From: Sphingobacteriales bacterium
GTDB lineage: Bacteria; Bacteroidota; Bacteroidia; Chitinophagales; Chitinophagaceae
Length of the DNA: 64,000 nt
Assembly: GCA_012270485.1 (NCBI GenBank)
Contig: JAAXIF010000107.1
Span: 29,769 to 93,768 of the forward strand
Direction: 5' to 3'
Below, piece by piece: positions 60,842-64,000 of the stretch. Under the pieces are notes generated by a model. It had not been told where the DNA came from, did no database searches, and was given only the letters and a program-made list of their open reading frames with translations. How positions within the stretch are numbered: position 1 is the stretch's first letter; every line of letters begins with the position of its first letter. The position numbers were made by a program, and so were the translations under genes.

Positions 60842-61786
60842 TTAAGCGCTAAAACTATTGGTCATCTTACCGCAGAGGTCGGTCTGAATCATTTTCTCCG
60901 CCAATGCAATCATATTCATGAAAGCTTTATCATTACTGATACCATGACCAATGATCACTGGCTTGGCTACACCCAATACCGGTGTGCCACCATAATTTTC
61001 ATAATGAAAACGACTGAAATAGCTGTCTGAAGAGAGGTTGCGTTCCACGGCAATATCATATAGCGACTCGGCTAGTTTGAGGATGATATTACCCGTAAAA
61101 CCATCACAAACCATTACATCAGCCTTATCCTGGAAGATATCTCGACCTTCAATGTTTCCGATGAAATGGATCTGTGTATTTTCTTTTAAGAGAGGGTAGG
61201 TGGCTTGTGCCAGAATATTGCCTTTGCCTTCTTCTTCTCCTACATTCATTAATCCAACAGAAGGATTGTTGATATTGAGAATGTGCTGGGCATATAAACT
61301 TCCCAATAAGGCAAATTGATTGAGTTGTTCAGGTTTACAATCTGCATTCAATCCCACATCCACCAATAAACCGGTTCCACCTTTTAATTTGGGAATGATG
61401 GTGGAAATAGTAGGTCGTGCTACGCCTGCAATAGGCTTAATACTGTACATGGCTCCCACCAACATAGCACCGGTATTTCCGGCACTGATGAAAGCGTCTA
61501 TTTTTCCGGTTGCGAGTAAATGAAACCCAATCGCAATAGAAGAACGTTGCTTTTCTTTCAATGCTTTGGTGGGGTGTTCATGATATCCGATGACTTCCGG
61601 GGCATGTACCAAATGTAAATTAGGTGATGTAACCTGGTGTTCCTCCAATAGAGGATTGACCAGTGTTTCATCACCTATTAAATATAGTGAAGCAGCAGGT
61701 GTACTGGTAGACAGATAAAGTTTCAGTCCCTTCACCGCTTCCAGCGGTGCAAAATCTCCACCCATCATGTCTATGCCAATATTCAT
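60842..61786 (-). CDS. plsX: Phosphate acyltransferase PlsX
   Basis: A 314-aa PlsX. It starts IGIDMMGGDFAPLEAVKG near residue 3. FISAGNTGAMLVGAMYSIKP lies near 99. Later it has GNIEGRDIFQDKADVMVCDG near 214 and GTPVLGVAKPVIIGHG near 270. It makes acyl-phosphate from acyl-ACP for phospholipid synthesis. Third gene of the yceD-rpmF-plsX operon, 34 bp after rpmF. Confidence 0.95.
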   Translation of the reverse strand: MNIGIDMMGGDFAPLEAVKGLKLYLSTSTPAASLYLIGDETLVNPLLEEHQVTSPNLHLVHAPEVIGYHEHPTKALKEKQRSSIAIGFHLLATGKIDAFISAGNTGAMLVGAMYSIKPIAGVARPTISTIIPKLKGGTGLLVDVGLNADCKPEQLNQFALLGSLYAQHILNINNPSVGLMNVGEEEGKGNILAQATYPLLKENTQIHFIGNIEGRDIFQDKADVMVCDGFTGNIILKLAESLYDIAVERNLSSDSYFSRFHYENYGGTPVLGVAKPVIIGHGISNDKAFMNMIALAEKMIQTDLCGKMTNSFSA

Positions 61787-61820
61787 GCGCGGTAAGCTTG
61801 GTTAAACTGTACTAAAAGGA

Positions 61821-62015
61821 TTATGCTTTCAATGGAGCTTTCTCAGCTACCAATTTACCTTTATAGAACAATTTGCCTTCGCTCACGTGTGCACGATGGC
61901 GTACGTGTGTTTCACCTGTGGTGCTGTCTTTGCTCAATGTAACTTCCTGTGCTACGTAGTGCGTTCTTCTCTTTGCGCTGCGCTGCTGTGAATGTCTGCG
62001 TTTAGGATTCGGCAT
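61821..62015 (-). CDS. rpmF: 50S ribosomal protein L32
   Basis: A 64-aa L32 with the start MPNPKRRHSQQRSAKRRTHY and the end HRAHVSEGKLFYKGKLVAEK. No CxxC pair is present, so it is the zinc-free form. It lies between yceD and plsX, in the usual order. Confidence 0.97.
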   Translation of the reverse strand: MPNPKRRHSQQRSAKRRTHYVAQEVTLSKDSTTGETHVRHRAHVSEGKLFYKGKLVAEKAPLKA

Positions 62016-62043
62016 ATCTCGAATTTTAGAGTATCAATAATGT

Positions 62044-62589
62044 TTATTCTAAGTCTTTAAATTTCTCTAATCCCTTCCAAACTGTTTTGTGTTGGTCTTT
62101 CTGTGCTTCTTCTTCCATTTTCTTCAATTTCTCTAACACTTCTTTATTACACTGTGGACCACCCACTTCACTTTCTTTACACATTTTCTGGAGCGGAATA
62201 CTGAGATTGATGAATTCATAGATCCAATCACTCAGGTACAGATGGCTTTCTCCGCGACTGATATAATATACATCAGGATCTTCTTCTTGCTCATTCATGA
62301 TCTCGGGATCATCCACCATTTTTACAATGATGTTGAATTCGTCCCAAAGCTCTAATGGCAGTTGATTACCACATCTGTCGCAAGAAGTTTCCAATGTTCC
62401 ATCAATATCAAACCTGAGTTGCATGAAGTTGTTATTCTTCTCCAAACTCAATTTAATATTCGCGATACAGTTGTTAAAATCCTGCTCTCCATAACTTGTA
62501 AAGAACTTGTCCTCAATACGGTATTCGTATACATGAGTCCCCGGTTTTAAACCCACAAAAGCTATCTCGTATTCCCGCCGATGACTCAT
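62044..62589 (-). CDS. yceD: YceD/DUF177-family protein
   Basis: A 181-aa DUF177 protein. The zinc-like CDRCGNQLPLELWD stretch lies near residue 70 and a second Cys pair, CKESEVGGPQC, near 135. The family acts in 23S rRNA maturation and is coupled to rpmF. First gene of the operon, with a Bacteroidota promoter at 62610-62640. Confidence 0.85.
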   Translation of the reverse strand: MSHRREYEIAFVGLKPGTHVYEYRIEDKFFTSYGEQDFNNCIANIKLSLEKNNNFMQLRFDIDGTLETSCDRCGNQLPLELWDEFNIIVKMVDDPEIMNEQEEDPDVYYISRGESHLYLSDWIYEFINLSIPLQKMCKESEVGGPQCNKEVLEKLKKMEEEAQKDQHKTVWKGLEKFKDLE

Positions 62590-62609
62590 AACCGATTTTT
62601 AAGGGCTTG

Positions 62610-62640
62610 CAAAGGTAGTCCATAATGGCGTAAATGCCAA
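62610..62640 (-). promoter_or_regulatory. Promoter of yceD-rpmF-plsX
   Basis: On the minus strand, TTG (62640-62638), a 20-nt spacer and TACCTTTG (62617-62610) match the Bacteroidota consensus; the -7 box ends 21 bp before the ATG. Confidence 0.8.
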
Positions 62641-62712
62641 GAGAAAATTGCCTTTCAAGGGTTTCTACTTATCAACAGACCTGAATCAAGAGGAAATCTC
62701 ATATTTGTAACC

Positions 62713-63834
62713 ATGAATCAAGGCAAAAAATTATCCCCGTTGATCTGGATCAAACCGGCATGGCTGTTTTTCGTTGCCTTAGTACTACATATTATCGGCT
62801 ATTTTCCTACCATCATCGAAAATGGGTATAGTACCGGTATTTATAAAGGTATATCGAATGTTTTAAGGGCCATCACAAAATGGGTGCCTTTTAGTGTGGG
62901 GGATATTTTGTATATCTTATTCATTATCAGTCTGATAGTTGGACTTATCCGTTTTATCATCCAACTAGCCAAGGGACAATTGAATCGCTACTCCATTCTT
63001 CCGATCGGACTGAACTTATTGAGTAAATTATTATCTATCTATATCATTTTCAGACTTTTATGGGGTTTGAACTATGATCGTTTGGGGATTGCTTACCAAT
63101 TACAACTATCCAAACCCAAATACGAGACCGAAGAAGTGATTCAACTCACCAATCGATTGATTGATAGCCTTAATGCCTGCCGTTTACGATTACCAGATAC
63201 TGTGTTGCCGGCACCACCGGTTGATAGTATTTTCCGAATGGCAGGAATAGGATATAGCCGATTGTCTGACCAGTACTTTTTCCTGAACTATACCCAACGA
63301 TCCCTCAAATCCAGTCTTTTTACGCCTATTGCTGATTGGATATCCTTCACAGGGTACTATAACCCGTTTTCGGGTGAAGGGCAAGTGCGTTCGGATATAC
63401 CTCGGGTAATGGTTCCATTCGTATCCTGCCATGAGATCGGTCATCAGTTAGGCTATGCCAGTGAGAGTGAAGCCAATTTTGTAGGATTTTTGGCTGCTTT
63501 ATCAACCCAAGATCCTTATTTCCGTTATTCAGCTTTTAATGAATTGTTTAGCTATGCACAAGGAGAAGAGTTGATGTTATTGGCTTCAGCAACTGATTCT
63601 ACCAGGTTTGGTGAGATCATTGTTCAGAATCGAACCAGATTGGATACATTGGTTCGAAAGGATCGTAAAGAAATACGCGAATTTTTTCAGCAACGCCGCA
63701 ACAATATTGCACCTGCCATGAATGATCTGTATGATCAATATTTAAAATTCAATAATCAAGATGCGGGTGTGCGTAGTTATAATGAAGTGATTGGTTTATT
63801 AATGGCTTATCTAAAAAAATATGAAAAGATCTAA
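62713..63834 (+). CDS. DUF3810 putative membrane zinc metallopeptidase
   Basis: A 373-aa protein. Three TM segments lie in the first 120 residues (about 13-32, 58-80, 95-118). The soluble C-terminal part holds HEIGHQLGYASESEANFVG, with HEIGH at 240-244, a HExxH zinc site, and a downstream SESE as the likely third ligand. This is the DUF3810 family, of unproven peptidase activity. Its stop overlaps the start of the next gene by 14 bp. Confidence 0.85.
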   Translation: MNQGKKLSPLIWIKPAWLFFVALVLHIIGYFPTIIENGYSTGIYKGISNVLRAITKWVPFSVGDILYILFIISLIVGLIRFIIQLAKGQLNRYSILPIGLNLLSKLLSIYIIFRLLWGLNYDRLGIAYQLQLSKPKYETEEVIQLTNRLIDSLNACRLRLPDTVLPAPPVDSIFRMAGIGYSRLSDQYFFLNYTQRSLKSSLFTPIADWISFTGYYNPFSGEGQVRSDIPRVMVPFVSCHEIGHQLGYASESEANFVGFLAALSTQDPYFRYSAFNELFSYAQGEELMLLASATDSTRFGEIIVQNRTRLDTLVRKDRKEIREFFQQRRNNIAPAMNDLYDQYLKFNNQDAGVRSYNEVIGLLMAYLKKYEKI

Positions 63835-64000
63835 TAGCATCAAATTGATCAGTTCCATCGCACTTTGTGTGTTGTTGGGATCTGTAGGTGGATTGGTAAC
63901 CGTGAATGAAATTCCCAATTGGTATGCCACGCTTAATAAACCATCATTCAATCCACCGAATTGGTTATTTGGTCCCGTATGGACTACGTTGTATGTATTG
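63821..64000 (+). CDS. tspO: TspO/MBR-family membrane protein (partial, 3' end beyond window)
   Basis: The first 60 codons are seen. After MKRSNSIKLISSIALCVLLG, the mature part has SVGGLVTVNEIPNWYATLNK and KPSFNPPNWLFGPVWTTLYV, the TspO/MBR start with its tryptophan- and proline-rich loop. TspO binds tetrapyrroles and may modulate stress responses. It overlaps the DUF3810 stop by 14 bp, suggesting translational coupling. The gene continues past 64000. Confidence 0.85.
   Translation, partial: MKRSNSIKLISSIALCVLLGSVGGLVTVNEIPNWYATLNKPSFNPPNWLFGPVWTTLYVL

Overview
The window looks like a chromosomal segment from a Bacteroidota bacterium, probably family Chitinophagaceae. This is an inference from several features: a low-GC genome with almost no Shine-Dalgarno sequences; promoters matching the Bacteroidota consensus TTG-N(17-23)-TAnnTTTG (seen at 85, 17994, 49930, 52557, 60561 and 62610); a SusC/SusD pair; DUF3667 and DUF3810 proteins; an ECF sigma/anti-sigma pair; and an ssrA tag of the Bacteroidota G...YAMAA type. 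Content is mostly core housekeeping. I see no phage, IS element, CRISPR array, rRNA or tRNA gene.

Layout. 0-8 kb: purM and an FtsE-type ATPase between oppositely oriented nonamer repeats, two glycosyltransferases, and smc. 8-17 kb: hypothetical and DUF3667 proteins, mazG translationally coupled to a very large NtrY-type sensor kinase, and polX. 17-24 kb: rplU-rpmA followed by a histone H1-like Lys/Ala/Pro repeat gene, a GH3-like protein, dxr and rseP, an exported DDLDDT-motif protein, and ssrA (tmRNA). 24-29 kb: divergent bactofilins, a cupin, sigma/anti-sigma, an NlpC/P60 hydrolase, and the operon lipoprotein-ppa-tauE-like-small membrane protein. 29-35 kb: a DES1-like sphingolipid desaturase, a 67-aa conserved-looking peptide, a TlpA-type thioredoxin, a thioesterase, dnaG and a DeoR regulator. 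35-41 kb: a SusC/SusD/DUF4397 outer-membrane uptake operon with a repeat-rich leader. 41-50 kb: a J-domain protein, a STAS-like protein, clpC, ubiX, an outer-membrane protein, a GT35 alpha-glucan phosphorylase homologue that lacks the PLP lysine, and a lipoprotein. 50-54 kb: a DtxR/MntR repressor with a visible operator, an NRAMP-UspA fusion, and icd. 54-60 kb: smpB, accD, fba, a metal/cobalamin-type binding protein, LysR and a cysteine synthase with CBS domains. 60-64 kb: a small exported protein under a palindromic operator, the yceD-rpmF-plsX operon, a DUF3810 putative metalloprotease, and the start of a TspO gene.

How parts fit together. ssrA and smpB together provide trans-translation. 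The mntR-like repressor probably senses Mn/Fe and represses itself and the NRAMP transporter. accD, plsX, the thioesterase and the desaturase relate to lipid metabolism, and the desaturase suggests ceramide modification. rplU, rpmA and rpmF are ribosomal.

The intergenic spaces carry a striking recurrent feature: short reiterated words, different at each locus, arranged as long inverted repeats, often between convergent genes. A recurring subset is built on the words ATAGTCCATGG and GGTGAAAAGTGAAA. I found no clear new defence or biosynthetic system. The most unusual items are the DES1-like desaturase, the NRAMP-UspA fusion with its operator, the lysine-less phosphorylase, the operator-controlled small genes and the word-repeat palindromes.
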